Positions 23,248-34,184 of a stretch of DNA of 64,000 nt are shown here, one piece after another. The notes under the pieces are model-generated. The model saw nothing but the letters and a program-made list of their open reading frames with translations, searched no databases and was not told the origin of the DNA. The DNA comes from Linnemannia elongata (taxonomy: Eukaryota > Mortierellomycota > Mortierellomycetes > Mortierellales > Mortierellaceae). How positions within the stretch are numbered: the stretch's first letter is position 1; the number at the start of each line of letters is the position of its first letter. Both the position numbers and the translations under genes were made by a program. The stretch covers positions 496,001 through 560,000 of the forward strand of contig JAXBDG010000008.1 of assembly GCA_036320915.1 (NCBI GenBank), given 5' to 3'.

Positions 23248-25999
23248 CTGAGAGTCGGCAGGAAGAGAGAAAAACGCGCGTTCAGAGAAGAGAGAAGAAG
23301 AGAGAAGGAATGGTTAGCAATGAATACGGCCTGGATATACTTCCATTGAAGGTAAAGGAACTTTGCCCCTGAATCACGTCAAGTGATCAAAAAGCTTCGA
23401 TCCATGCGTGAACAACCAAGCAAGGGGCCAAAAGATACATGTAAAAAAAAGGGGGAAAGGGATGGGAAAAAAAAAGGTACAACAACCACGGCACCCATGA
23501 AAGAAAAGGCTGTGGGGACGAAGAGATAACGAGAAATGAACGCCTCCGGCTTGGCACACCCTCGTCTATTTTCGACTTCAGCCCGGGTACTGATTGGGTC
23601 TCTCCTCTTTTAGGTCGTTCCAGTCTGTTTCTTCCTCGTCCTCCATGGCGAAAAAGCGAGATGAGGTCGCGGTGGTGGTGGGTCGGCGGTGGGTCGGCGG
23701 GTCGGCTGTGGGTCACAAGGCAGGACGAAGAGGTTGTGTCGTCAAGGAATAAAAAAACGCGCGCAAGGAGAGTACTCCTTGCTTCGCAGGGCGTGGAAGC
23801 AGGCTTGACACGTAAAATGAAGACGGTCAAGGGGAAACAAGTGCATACTGGAACCAAGGCACACAAGGTACCAAAAAAGAAAGGAAAAAAAAATGAAAAG
23901 AAAAATGAATAGCGATAACAACAAGGCAAGGTAACCTACTTTGTATATGTGTGTGTTGGGTGGTGGTGAGTGGGTGGGTGGGGTGTTGAGGAGTTGAGTG
24001 GGGATGAGATGAAGATGAGAAGAAGAAAAAAAAAGAAAAGGAAAAAGGGCGGGGGCACCGGTGGTTATTTGTATGAGTCTGGGAAATCAGAGACTAAGAG
24101 ATGAAAGAGTGACCACAAAACGACACAACTTTTCCGTGCCGAAGCCATGTAAATCCAATAATTTGTGATCCACAGCCCTGCCAAACTGTAAATCATGTCA
24201 TGTCGTCTGTCTGTCTCCCATATCTGTCCGTCTGGCCCAAATCAAGACACCTTTCTTCAAGGTCACTCACTCCAGCCTCCAGGCCCATCCCGTCACTCAT
24301 ATCGCACACATTGACACACAGGCAGCCAAACCAGGTCAGTCCAGTCCTGCCAGTCCATCCAACCAACCAACCAGCCAGCCGACTCCCTCTCCCTCCTTTT
24401 TTTTTTTTTCCTTTTCCTTTGATCCTGACCAGGAAAACAAGCACATACAATACGCACATTCAACCGTCGTCAATGGGTCACTTGTCACATCTGTTGTTGT
24501 CTTGTTGTTATCTGCATGAACCCAGCCTTGTGTCGCTTTCCATGTCCCTTTTTCTTCACGTTATTTATGCTATATCTCCTTCTCTCCTCTTTGCATTCGC
24601 GCGTTTCTCTCTCTTCGACTTGCTTATTACTATGCCTTTGGACTCCTTTTTTTTCGCTTCAATTGGCCTGCATAAGCACCTTTCAATTTATCTTCGCGTC
24701 GTTTCGTTCCCCTCTTTTCCTTCTTTCTCTCTCGTTCTCTCTCTCTCTCGTTCTTCTCTCTCTCTCTCCGTCCGTGTTTCTGTGTCCCTTTTCCTTCTCT
24801 CATCCTTATTTTCTCATCACTTGCCTTTTCAAAACATCTCGTTCCCTCGAGTATTTTGACATTTTTCTTCGTTCACTCAATAAATTGGATTGCATGGCAT
24901 GGTTAGATGGGGCCAACCATACAAGTGTCCAATTAACATACGTATGTCTATTATTATCGAAACTCCACTTTCATATAATTGTCCAGGCCTGCATGCTATA
25001 CTTTTCAAAGTGAGCCTTGATCTCTCACTCTTGCTCTGTTGTATATGAATGAGAGAATGCAAAATAAATAAAAAAAAACAAGGTCACCTTAGAAAACCAT
25101 AACGAGTGGCCGATCCCATTGGTGTATTAGTGTTTTGTGTGTGGAATGCTATTGTTGCAGAGGGTACCATGATCAACAAAAGGGCAAGGTAAACATTCCT
25201 TACTTTTTTTTTTTTTTGACCGTTGAGTGCTCTTTGTTTGTCTCGCCTTCATTCCTCTTAACTCTACTCTCTCGTTTGCTCACTTCTTCATCGTTTCTCG
25301 CAAAAAAAAAAGAAAAAAGAAAAAAGAAAGCGAGAGAGAGAGAGAGAGCAAAAGGAATGTAAAAAAGATGGATTATTTTCCGCTTCCCTGTCGTACGACC
25401 ATGCCCAACGCAGCGAATGGCTCAATGCATCGTGCAGCTCTCTATCTTTTTTTTTTTTTGTTTTCTTTCCAGCCAACCGAACTTTGTTTTAGAAATAAAA
25501 AAGTGTCGCTTGTCTATTTCTATCCCACACCATTGTTGCATCTAAAAGAGAAAAATGAACCATTCACAAACGGACAACACATTAACCTTGTCTTTCTCGT
25601 TTGTACCTTTTGTACCCCGTAACTCGAGTATACATTCATAGCATTGCTCAAATGGGATCGGCTCCACGCCATCCATGCTCCTTTCCTTTTCTTTTTTTTT
25701 TTTTTTACTTTATCGGTCAGATTTCATGGCATGGTAACCGACCTGGGGCACCTTTGCTAGAATAGCATATAGGAAATACATAAACAAAAAACAAAGCGCG
25801 ACCATGGTACTCATTGAATCGCGTCTAGACTTTTGTGTTATTTTTTTTACTTTCAGGAATCTATAACGGATGAAAGTGGGTGGCACGACACAACACGATA
25901 CGACACGACACGACATGACACAAATGCTCCTTCTCTCCAACGAGCAGCATGGACTAGAATCCCATGCTTTGCTGACCTAAAAAGAACAGAACAACAAGA

Positions 26000-26002
<3 letters not shown>

Positions 26003-26034
<32 letters not shown>
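26003..26034. repeat. Poly-A run, 32 bases
   Basis: Uninterrupted A homopolymer in intergenic DNA, with no target-site duplication or retroelement recognised beside it. Confidence 0.8.
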
Positions 26035-26036
<2 letters not shown>

Positions 26037-26312
26037 CATCATGCTTACTGTCATCCCGTCTTTCTCTCCTTTATCTCCCACTGTCACCCCTTTGTAGCCT
26101 CACGAAAAGCAGGGACCAGGGGCAGCACGGAACACACAAAAAATCATTATCGAATCAAATGAATCCAAAAGATAAAGGAGAGGAAACAGATGGTAAAGGA
26201 GGAGAGAGGACAGTGCAAGAGACAGTGGAAACAGAACAGGGCAAACGTATATGTTTGTCCCATAATGAACCCGATCCCCATCCCTCTTTGCCCTCTTTAT
26301 ACGTTTGTACCT

Positions 26313-26315
<3 letters not shown>

Positions 26316-26351
<36 letters not shown>

Positions 26352-26369
26352 CCTCTCTCTCTCTCTCTC
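26316..26369. repeat. (CT)n microsatellite
   Basis: CT repeat of about 54 bp with two CCCT interruptions, followed immediately by CGCGCGCG. Homopyrimidine mirror repeats of this type can adopt triplex structure. Confidence 0.8.
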
Positions 26370-26781
26370 GCGCGCGCTCTCATATCAACAATGAAGGTCC
26401 TGTGATACCAACAGATAAGGAGGGAAGGGACAAGCTGGGATCTGGAATCTCATTGCAACCGTGAGAGTGGGATGAGATCTCACAGCACTCAAGGATCTCA
26501 TGCCATGCGAGAAACGCAAGATAAAAGACATCCGATTTGTTTACATGTGGGTAAACAAAAAACAATTGCCCCGTATCGGGCTGCCAACATGGTTGGACAA
26601 AAGGCCTACTCATGCCACTTGCCATATCTCCGATCGACAAAAAACAAAAGCAATCAAAATATCCCTATGCATGGCACCATTGTAATGTACAAGTCGTATC
26701 TTTTACCAAGTAAAAAAAAATGTCGAACGAAAAGGTCTACATGATTGCTACGAAAGTGCAAAAGAAGGAAACGAAAGGAGC

Positions 26782-29700
26782 TTATTTACGGCCCTTGCCC
26801 TTGTTAGCTTTACCCTTCCCGCTCTTCTTGTTATTGCCAGTGCCCGTACCACCGCCAGATCCACCGAGGACCTCCTCAATAACTTCCTGATCCCGCTCGC
26901 TCACCATCAATGGTTCCTCCAAATCACCATTCGCATCAGCAACGGCGAAGTGAGCATGGGTATGGACACCTCCGTCAACAACAGACGTCCTCTCGATAGC
27001 CTGCTCCTCCTCCGTGTGATGTGACACGTCCTCCTCCAGTTGCTGTGTGACATGGTCAGCCACATGGCTATACTCCACAGACCGGCCCTTTCCTTTACCC
27101 TTCACCTCCTTCCCCTTCCCCTTACCAACATCAACATATCCCTCATCCTCCTCTCCCTCGTGATGATGATGACGGTTCTCGGCAGACATCAAATTTTGAG
27201 CCTCCTCAACCTTTCTCAACGCCTCAGCAAGCTCCCTCTCCTCATGCTCCTGATACATCACCCTCTTCTTTTCGGCCTCAGCAGCAGCAGCAGCCTCAGC
27301 CTCCTTTGCGAAATCGTCGCTGTTGAACATCTTTTGAACCTGCTTGTAATGCTCCAGTTCCTGGGCGGAGACAGAAGGGATCAATTCGGCCAGGGCTTGG
27401 TCAAAGTCCTCTTCGGTTACTTGGACGACGATTTCTTCTGGCTGGGCGAGGTGATCAAGGTAGTATTGGGATGTGATAGGGCGAGGGAGTGTTGATGTCT
27501 CGTCCTTGTTGATCTCCACTGTTATTTGTAAGGTTGCACAAGACAAGAAAAGTCGGTCAGTGAGCTTGAATGATCCTCAACGACGTACATAAACGTCGCT
27601 AGAACAACAAAAAGAAAATGGGAACTTACCAACACGGCTCTCAATACCATCAGCGGTACGAGTCATGGCCTTGAGCATAGCATCCGAACAAAGAGCATAG
27701 AAATCAGCTCCAGTATAGTTAAAGGGACACTTCTCCGCAACATTGGCCAGATCCAACGAAGGGTGCAACCGGAACTTGCGCGTCAACGCCTGGATGATCC
27801 TCAGTTGCTCCTCATGCTTGGTACTGACACTCAGGTACAACAGCTTATCGAACCGTCCAGGACGCAACAAAGCAGGGTCCAACAGATCCGGTCGGTTAGT
27901 CGCGCCAATCACAAACACATCTCCCGAACCCTCGCCGCCATTCATACCATCGAGCTCAGCCAGCAACTGAGAGACAATACGATCCATCACACCTCCAGAA
28001 TCTCCTTTCTCTCCGCGCTTGGGCGCGACAGAATCCAACTCATCAAAGAAGATGACACAGGGCTTGGCATCGCGGGCACGCTGGAAGACTCGACGAACAT
28101 TTGCCTCAGACTCTCCGATATACATGTTCAACAGCTCAGGACCCTTGACCGAGAAAAAGTTGAGCGAGCACGACGTGGCCACAGCCTTGGCAAGAAGTGT
28201 CTTTCCAGTACCGGGAGGGCCATACAACAAAATACCAGATCGCTTCTTGAGTCCACTGGCAAAGAGCTCAGGATGCTCCAAAGGCAACTGAATAGTGTCG
28301 AGGATATCATTCTTGACAGACGCCAAACCTCCGACATCGTCCCAAGTGACGTTGGGGATCTTGGGCGCTCCGATCGAGTCAGAGTACGAGGCACGGGCTT
28401 TGTTTAACGCTGTGTCGTAATCTGCAGCCGTGACAGTGACTCCAGCATTGACCAAACTCTGAGCAGCCACCGCACCCTTGTTCCACTCCTCACTATGACC
28501 GATAATCATCACAAGTACATAAAAACAATCGTTAGCACTCTGTACTTGACATTACTAGCAAATAAAAACGTACACAGCGTACAAAGAGAGAACTTACATC
28601 GACTTTTCGACGCGGTCAATGGCGACCAGACCAGCACGTCCAGTAAGATCGACAAGATCCTTAGCAACCAATGCAGCAGTCTGGGTAGCCAACGAGTTCA
28701 ACGAGACATCGGGTCCAAGGGGAGTGGTAGTCGTCAAGTTCTTCAAGATGGCCAAACGCTGAGCCTCATCCGGCGCATCAAATCCAATCTCGTGCAAGAA
28801 GCATCCCAGGACCGACGTAGGCACCTTGTCAATATCTCCAGTCGTTGCAATCACCGTCACTGGGTGACCCATCGTCTTGAAAGCGTCGCCCAACTGCGTG
28901 AAGCAATCCTTGAGCACTGTCGACAAAATTGGCTCTATATAATTGATGGGTAGTAAGGCGATAGTGTTAGTAGAATGCACTTTGGAATCATGACATTTCA
29001 ACTATAACAGGTTTGTTATTGATTACCTTGACCGGTCTCCAAAGCGACACTCTTTCTCGCAAGGGCGTCAATGTGGCGAAGCACCAAGATACAAGGCCCA
29101 CAGGCGACAGCCTTATCAAACTTGGCCCGAACAGCAACCTCAGTCTTGGCGTCAGTGTCGCTTGCAATGTCAAAGCAGTTAACCTCCATCACGTGGATGC
29201 CTGCCAGATCTGCGACCCAGTCAATCACAGTCTTCTTGCCAATACCCCGGGCGCCGTGCAACAAGACAGTGCAGTTCAAGCCCAGTTTGGACGAGAAGGG
29301 GTGCAGTCCAGACGACACCAATTGGTACAACTGAGCGAATGCCTTGGGCGCTGAAGCGTCATCCAATGCTGGGATTGTTGGGCTGCGAGCTAGTTATGGA
29401 AAATTGTTTTGATGTTAGCAAAAAAGTCAAGCTTTGGTGGCAAAGATAATATTTTCAAGCAAATAAAAATGAAACCAACCATTGCGTTTCAACTTGGGAG
29501 GGACACGGGAATGCTCAAGTCCAGATTGAATCATCTTTGTAACAGAAGGATCGACCAACTGGGTATGTTTGTTGAGACTGCCGGCGTCTTCCAGATGAGT
29601 CAACTTGAAATAGATAGTAGTCTTCAACGTCGAAGCCGACAAAGGCAACCTAATGTCAAGATCACCAGCATCTTCAGGTCCGAGTTGCTTAGGAGCCAAT

Positions 29701-32087
29701 TTGGCAGCCTCTTCATCAATCTCAACACCAATAACATCGCCCTCACAGACCACACGCTCATACTCCTCGAACCACTCCTTCAAAGCCTCCAGACAAGCAG
29801 TCTGCAAGGCTTTGTCAACTGTAGCGGGGGAGGCGACTCTGGCAACAGTGACCGCCTTTGCGATGGTGGGCTCCTCTTGCTTCAAATGAGCAGCATCAAT
29901 GGTGAGGGTGGCGGGGGATCCGAGGTTGAAGTGAAGTCCTGCGGGCAAGTACACACGAGGCAAGCCCAAGCCCTTGGCTGCGTCTGTTGCTGGAAAAGTT
30001 AATCCGTAGATCCTGCAGAATCGAGTCGTCTTCTTTGGCTCCTTTGCCGACACCACAACCTAACGAGAGAGGCGGATGGAAAGAGGGCGGTCAGTGCTCA
30101 AGTATTTGGCATACCTTTTCATACCACCATCAATATGCAAAAGAAAAAAGAGCATTCTTACCCAGTCACCGCTAAAGACACGCAGCTTTCCGAGCTGTGC
30201 GACATCGACAAAGATTCTTGCCTCGGGATCATCCTCGGGTGAGGGCTGAGGGGATAACTTTTGGGATGGGTAATGACCCTTCTGGACCCAAGGCGCAAAG
30301 TCGACAGAAGTCCTCTTCACCGGCCGCTCCTTCTCCACCGTAGCAGAGTTCTTGACAGCATCACCCGTTTGGTGCGACAAGGATCGGAGGCGCCGGCTAT
30401 GTCCATTAACTTCCTTATGGATCTTCCGACCATCAATCTCATCTCCGGAATCTTCCAAGACATCCGAAAACGTATTGTTGTCCTCTTCCTCTTCCTCATC
30501 ATCCTCATCATCGTCATCCTCCAGTTCTGCGACTGAAAAGTGCAAGTCCTTGAAGGCACTCTTGGATCCAGTAGACGTATGATGATGGTCCTTGACCAAG
30601 AACCGAGATGCGATAAAGTCAGCGTCAAATTCAAAAGGATCGGCCTCGTTTTCGAAAATGTTGAGTTGGCTGTTGGGGATGGCGGACTCAAAGAACTCGG
30701 CGTTGGTTGTAGAAGGTTGTGGATCCAGTGCCTCGTCAGCCATGTCAGTGAAAATGACACTTGTATCCTCCTCCATGATGCCCTGCAGAACGGGGTTGCA
30801 CATGAGAGCCTTGACCGGCAATTGCTCTCCGTTGGGACCCTGGATGATGTATGTCTGGTCATATTGAATAATGACTGGCTCGCTGCCTTCTGGTAAAAAG
30901 TGGCTTGAAATCAAGCTTGGTTCTAAAGTTGATTTTGATCGAAATATGACACTTTATGGTTAGGATCATCTATTTCGTCCCGTCTCTCTTCTTTGAGTTT
31001 TCTATCCGCGTTGCAAACCATACCTTCTGAGATGATCTCATATGCCTCGGAGGTAGTGGCGGCAAGGATGATTTCGTCCAGGATGACCAGATCAGTCTTT
31101 TGAATGGTGATATGAACATGGCTGTCAAAGCTGGTCGATGGGAAGTATTTCTTTGCAAACTCTCCTGTAATAAAGCACTCGTTCTCCGTCGTCTGATTTC
31201 GTTTTCAATAAAATAAAAAAATAAAAAAATAAAAAAAAGTGGAAAGGATGTCCGTTAGCGATCAATTGGACCTTATATGAGGCAAAGCTCCATGGATCCT
31301 TCCTACAAGACGAATAGATATGAAGAAACACTCACGTCGGCAACATGACCGTCGATGGAAGAGGTCAAGAGGACGGCCCGAGTGACGATAGCATTCAACA
31401 ATGGACGGAGGGTATGCTCGGTAGCAGTGTGCATCGGGAACGAGTCCTGGGAGGTGATGATCGCAACCGGAACCGAGCCTGATTTGTTATAGTAGAATGT
31501 TGCAGTGGGTTAGAGTCCGTTAGCCCGTGGAAAAGAAGAGGAATGAGAAAAATCAAGGTTCAAATTGGCTGGTTGGCACACAACCCACACGGTGACACAT
31601 TTTTGGTTGGGCAAGAAACGCTTCCTTGCACACAACCGACGGGGAAGTATGAAAAAAGGTGGATCTCCCATTCCTGTCGGGCGGGTTTCTTCCTGGCGGG
31701 TTTGTCTCTTGTCGCTTTCTGCCCTTCCTCACGATCAATTGATCCCTGTAGTCGTATCTTGTTCAATTGGTATGTTGCCTGTTCCTGCCTCTCCAATTGC
31801 TATCCTGAATCTGTCCTGCTACCCTCTCCGAATTCGCATTATCTTCCCTCTGATCCGATCGCTCTCCTTGCCCGGCTCCGTGAATCGAAGCAGATAAATC
31901 CCCTACCATGGACGTCGACATTGGATCGGCTGCCTGTGAGGAGGTTCCACACGGGCTTGGTGACTTGGACTGTCTGGTGAAGGCGACGGAGGGCGGCCTC
32001 GGAGTCTCGTTGGAGGGACTCTTCTGGGCGGACTAGAAGTTTGGACTGGACGCGGGTATGAGCGCTGTTACTGCTGGAGACTGGCAT
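26782..32087 (-). CDS. PEX6: Peroxisomal biogenesis AAA+ ATPase Pex6, 1366 aa
   Basis: Nine exons: 32087..31907, 31478..31336, 31192..31024, 30889..30162, 30059..29480, 29389..29027, 28934..28598, 28492..27630, 27518..26782; lengths sum to 4101 in frame. Pex6 with Pex1 extracts ubiquitylated Pex5 from the peroxisomal membrane. D2 is canonical: [16 protein letters not shown], Walker A GPPGTGKT (925-932), Walker B VIFFDELD (980-987) and [21 protein letters not shown]1 is degenerate: GARGIGKKT (646-654) has Lys where Ser/Thr coordinates Mg, and the Walker B position reads [10 protein letters not shown] without the acidic pair, as expected for Pex6. The N-domain holds a long acidic insertion ([19 protein letters not shown]). 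A tail of over 200 residues after D2 is rich in Ala/Glu, His and KGKGK repeats, making it longer than human PEX6 (980 aa). Confidence 0.95.
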
Positions 32088-32656
32088 TGTCTTTTTATGT
32101 TTCGCGGGTCCTTGGAATGTGTGAAAGGGAGATTAGGTAGGGAGGAAAGAGGAGGAATGTAGACAGAAAAAGTAAGGAGGAAGTAGTGTGATGTCTAGCG
32201 TAAAGTGATGAGTGAAGAGGAGAGAGGGAATGAAGAAGAAGGGAAGAAAGTGAAAGAAAAGAAGAAAGAAGAATAAGAAGGTAGGAAGTGACAAGGAAGT
32301 GTGAAGAAACCAGAAGAAGGAACAGGGGAAAGTAAAAAAGAAAGTGTCGGCTCACTCGTGTGTGTGTGTGTGTGTTTTTGGTAACGAAGTATGCTTGGCC
32401 GTTCAAAGTGCGGGCGGGTTTCCCTTTGTCCCCACTTCTTTACCTTTCCTCCAACCCAATTCAACTCCAACTTTGACACGGCTCCTCAAACACCGCATCA
32501 ATTTTCCCCGGTCCGTGTTCACATGACAGATCGAACCAATCGGTGGCTTGCACCCTGCTTTCACTTCGGCTTCGTTCCTGAAAGCTGAGAACTTTCTCAC
32601 ACCTTCATTCACTCACTTCCTTCTCCACACAACAAGGCAACAACCAACAGCAGACA
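32088..32656. promoter_or_regulatory. Bidirectional promoter region, PEX6 / HTD2
   Basis: 569 bp between two divergent ATGs. The PEX6 side is purine-rich on + (32100-32340); a (GT)n run lies at about 32358-32372. No classical TATA box is obvious. The shared region could couple a peroxisomal and a mitochondrial lipid-metabolism gene, but that is inference from position. Confidence 0.4.
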
Positions 32657-34029
32657 ATGTCTTCCCTCATGCTGGCCCATTCAAGGCTAGCACTCAGACC
32701 AGCAACCACCTCCAAGGTCTCACTCGCCCCGCTCACCCGCCACCTCCTCCCCACTGTCGCCGTCGCGTTCTCTTCCCGCCCACACGCTCACGGAAACTAC
32801 TATTCCACCTCAACCTCGGGCTCCTCGGCTTCTTCAGCGGACATTATCTCAGCCTGGAAGACCTCCATCCTCAAAAAACCAACCCTCCTCGAACGCGACA
32901 CTATCTGCCCCCAAACCCTCCAAATGCTCTCCATGACCCTCTCCAAATCCACCCCTTCCTCTTCTACAGACTCCTTTCCGAACGGCTCCCCACTCCCCGT
33001 AAACTGGCACCACGCCTTCTTTCCCCCGATGATCGGCGAATCCGACCTCGGCCAAGACGGTTACGAAATGACTCACGCACCCCCCGCACCCTTCCTCGCC
33101 CGGATGTGGGCCGGCGGTGGGGTTGAACAGAACCCTGCCAATCTGTTGAGGGTCGGGCAGGAGATGGTGATGAAGACGAGGTGTACGGGAGTCGATGTCA
33201 AAGAAGGAAGGGAGGGGAAGGTGATGGTGTTTGTGAGTCTGGAGAAGGTGGTCGAGAATCAGTTTGGGGTTGCGTTGACGGATACGCGGACGTTGGTTTA
33301 TATGGAGAAGGATAAGGAGGGGGGACCTGTTAAGCCGAAGCTTGTCAAACGTGAGTTTTTCTTCTCTACTTTGTAACTTTGTCGCGTTGCTGCTCAATTG
33401 AAATAAGGGACTGACCATCTACTTTTTCCGTGCTTTGCGAATTGAACGGGGAATAATAGCAAGGAGACAGGCGGACGTGTCGATGGAGGTACACCCAACG
33501 GCGATCCAGCTCTTCCGGTACTCGGCCTTGACCTTCAACAGCCACCGCATCCACTTTGACCACGAGTATGCCAACAACGTCGAGGACCATCCTGGTAAGT
33601 CAAGCATTTGTTCCTGATCGCAGAATAACATGATTTTCTCGTAATGTGCCACCAAATCGCACACACACTTTAAACTGAACACCAACTAATTCTCTTCCCT
33701 TCTTCCCTACTTTCCCTTCTTGGCGACAAAAAAAACACAACAACAACAACAACAAAACAGCCTGTCTAGTACATGGCCCCCTCTCAGCAACACTCCTCCT
33801 CGAACCCCTCCGCCAATCCCTCCTTCAACCAAACCAGGTCATCAAGAACTTCCGTTACCGTGCCCTTTCCCCTCTCTACGTCGATCAACCCATCAAGATA
33901 TGTGCAAAGCAAATGGCGCTTATTCCTACCATGGACGCAGATGTTGAGGCGAGTTATGAGGTCTGGGTCGAGAACCCTCAGGGCGGACTTGCCATGTCTG
34001 GTACTGTTGAGGTTGTTCAGGAGCAATAG
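32657..34029 (+). CDS. HTD2: Mitochondrial 3-hydroxyacyl-thioester dehydratase type 2, 365 aa
   Basis: Three exons: 32657-33350, 33460-33594, 33761-34029. The predicted reaction is dehydration of 3-hydroxyacyl-ACP in mitochondrial type II fatty-acid synthesis (lipoate precursor supply). The first ~50 residues are Arg/Ser/Leu-rich without acids (LAHSRLALRPATTSKVSLAP, then FSSRP), a mitochondrial presequence. The body has the N-terminal hot-dog part PVNWHHAFFPPMIGESDLGQ and the hydratase block FNSHRIHFDHEYANNVEDHP followed by LVHGPLSATLLLE, where the HRIHFD His/Asp and LVHGPL are the conserved MaoC/Htd2 signature. Length is somewhat above yeast Htd2 (280 aa), mainly from the Ser-rich N-terminus. 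Convergent with the next gene, 155 bp between stops. Confidence 0.85.
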
Positions 34030-34184
34030 TCATTGAAAGTAAATTATGGTTATTTTGTTTATGAGTGACAGTATGATATGTTATGTAAATGTATCTATGG
34101 TGTAGGTGGTGAAAAAAACCCCTCCTCAAGCCCCCTCAAGTCATTGGTATGCAAAAAATGAAGGAAAGTGTGGAAATATAATAT

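Larger units (their letters stand above)
23248..26781. other. 3.5-kb gene-free region upstream of actin
   Basis: No supportable coding region. It contains CT-rich tracts (24390-24860), T and A runs, a C-G-A-C-A direct repeat (about 25885-25920, units like CGACACGACA), a 32-base A run at 26003-26034 and a long CT microsatellite at 26316-26369. Part near 23250 is actin 5' UTR and promoter; part near 26781 is the PEX6 3' region. Frames here are Ser/Leu- or Lys-rich repeat products. Confidence 0.5.

Noticed and set aside
24200..25013. Overlapping Ser/Leu/Phe-rich + strand frames upstream of actin
   Set aside because: CT-rich low complexity; two frames are open at once, which is the signature of composition bias rather than coding.
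26003..26034. Poly-A tail of a retroposed sequence
   Set aside because: No adjacent retroelement body, gene copy or flanking target-site duplication could be seen.
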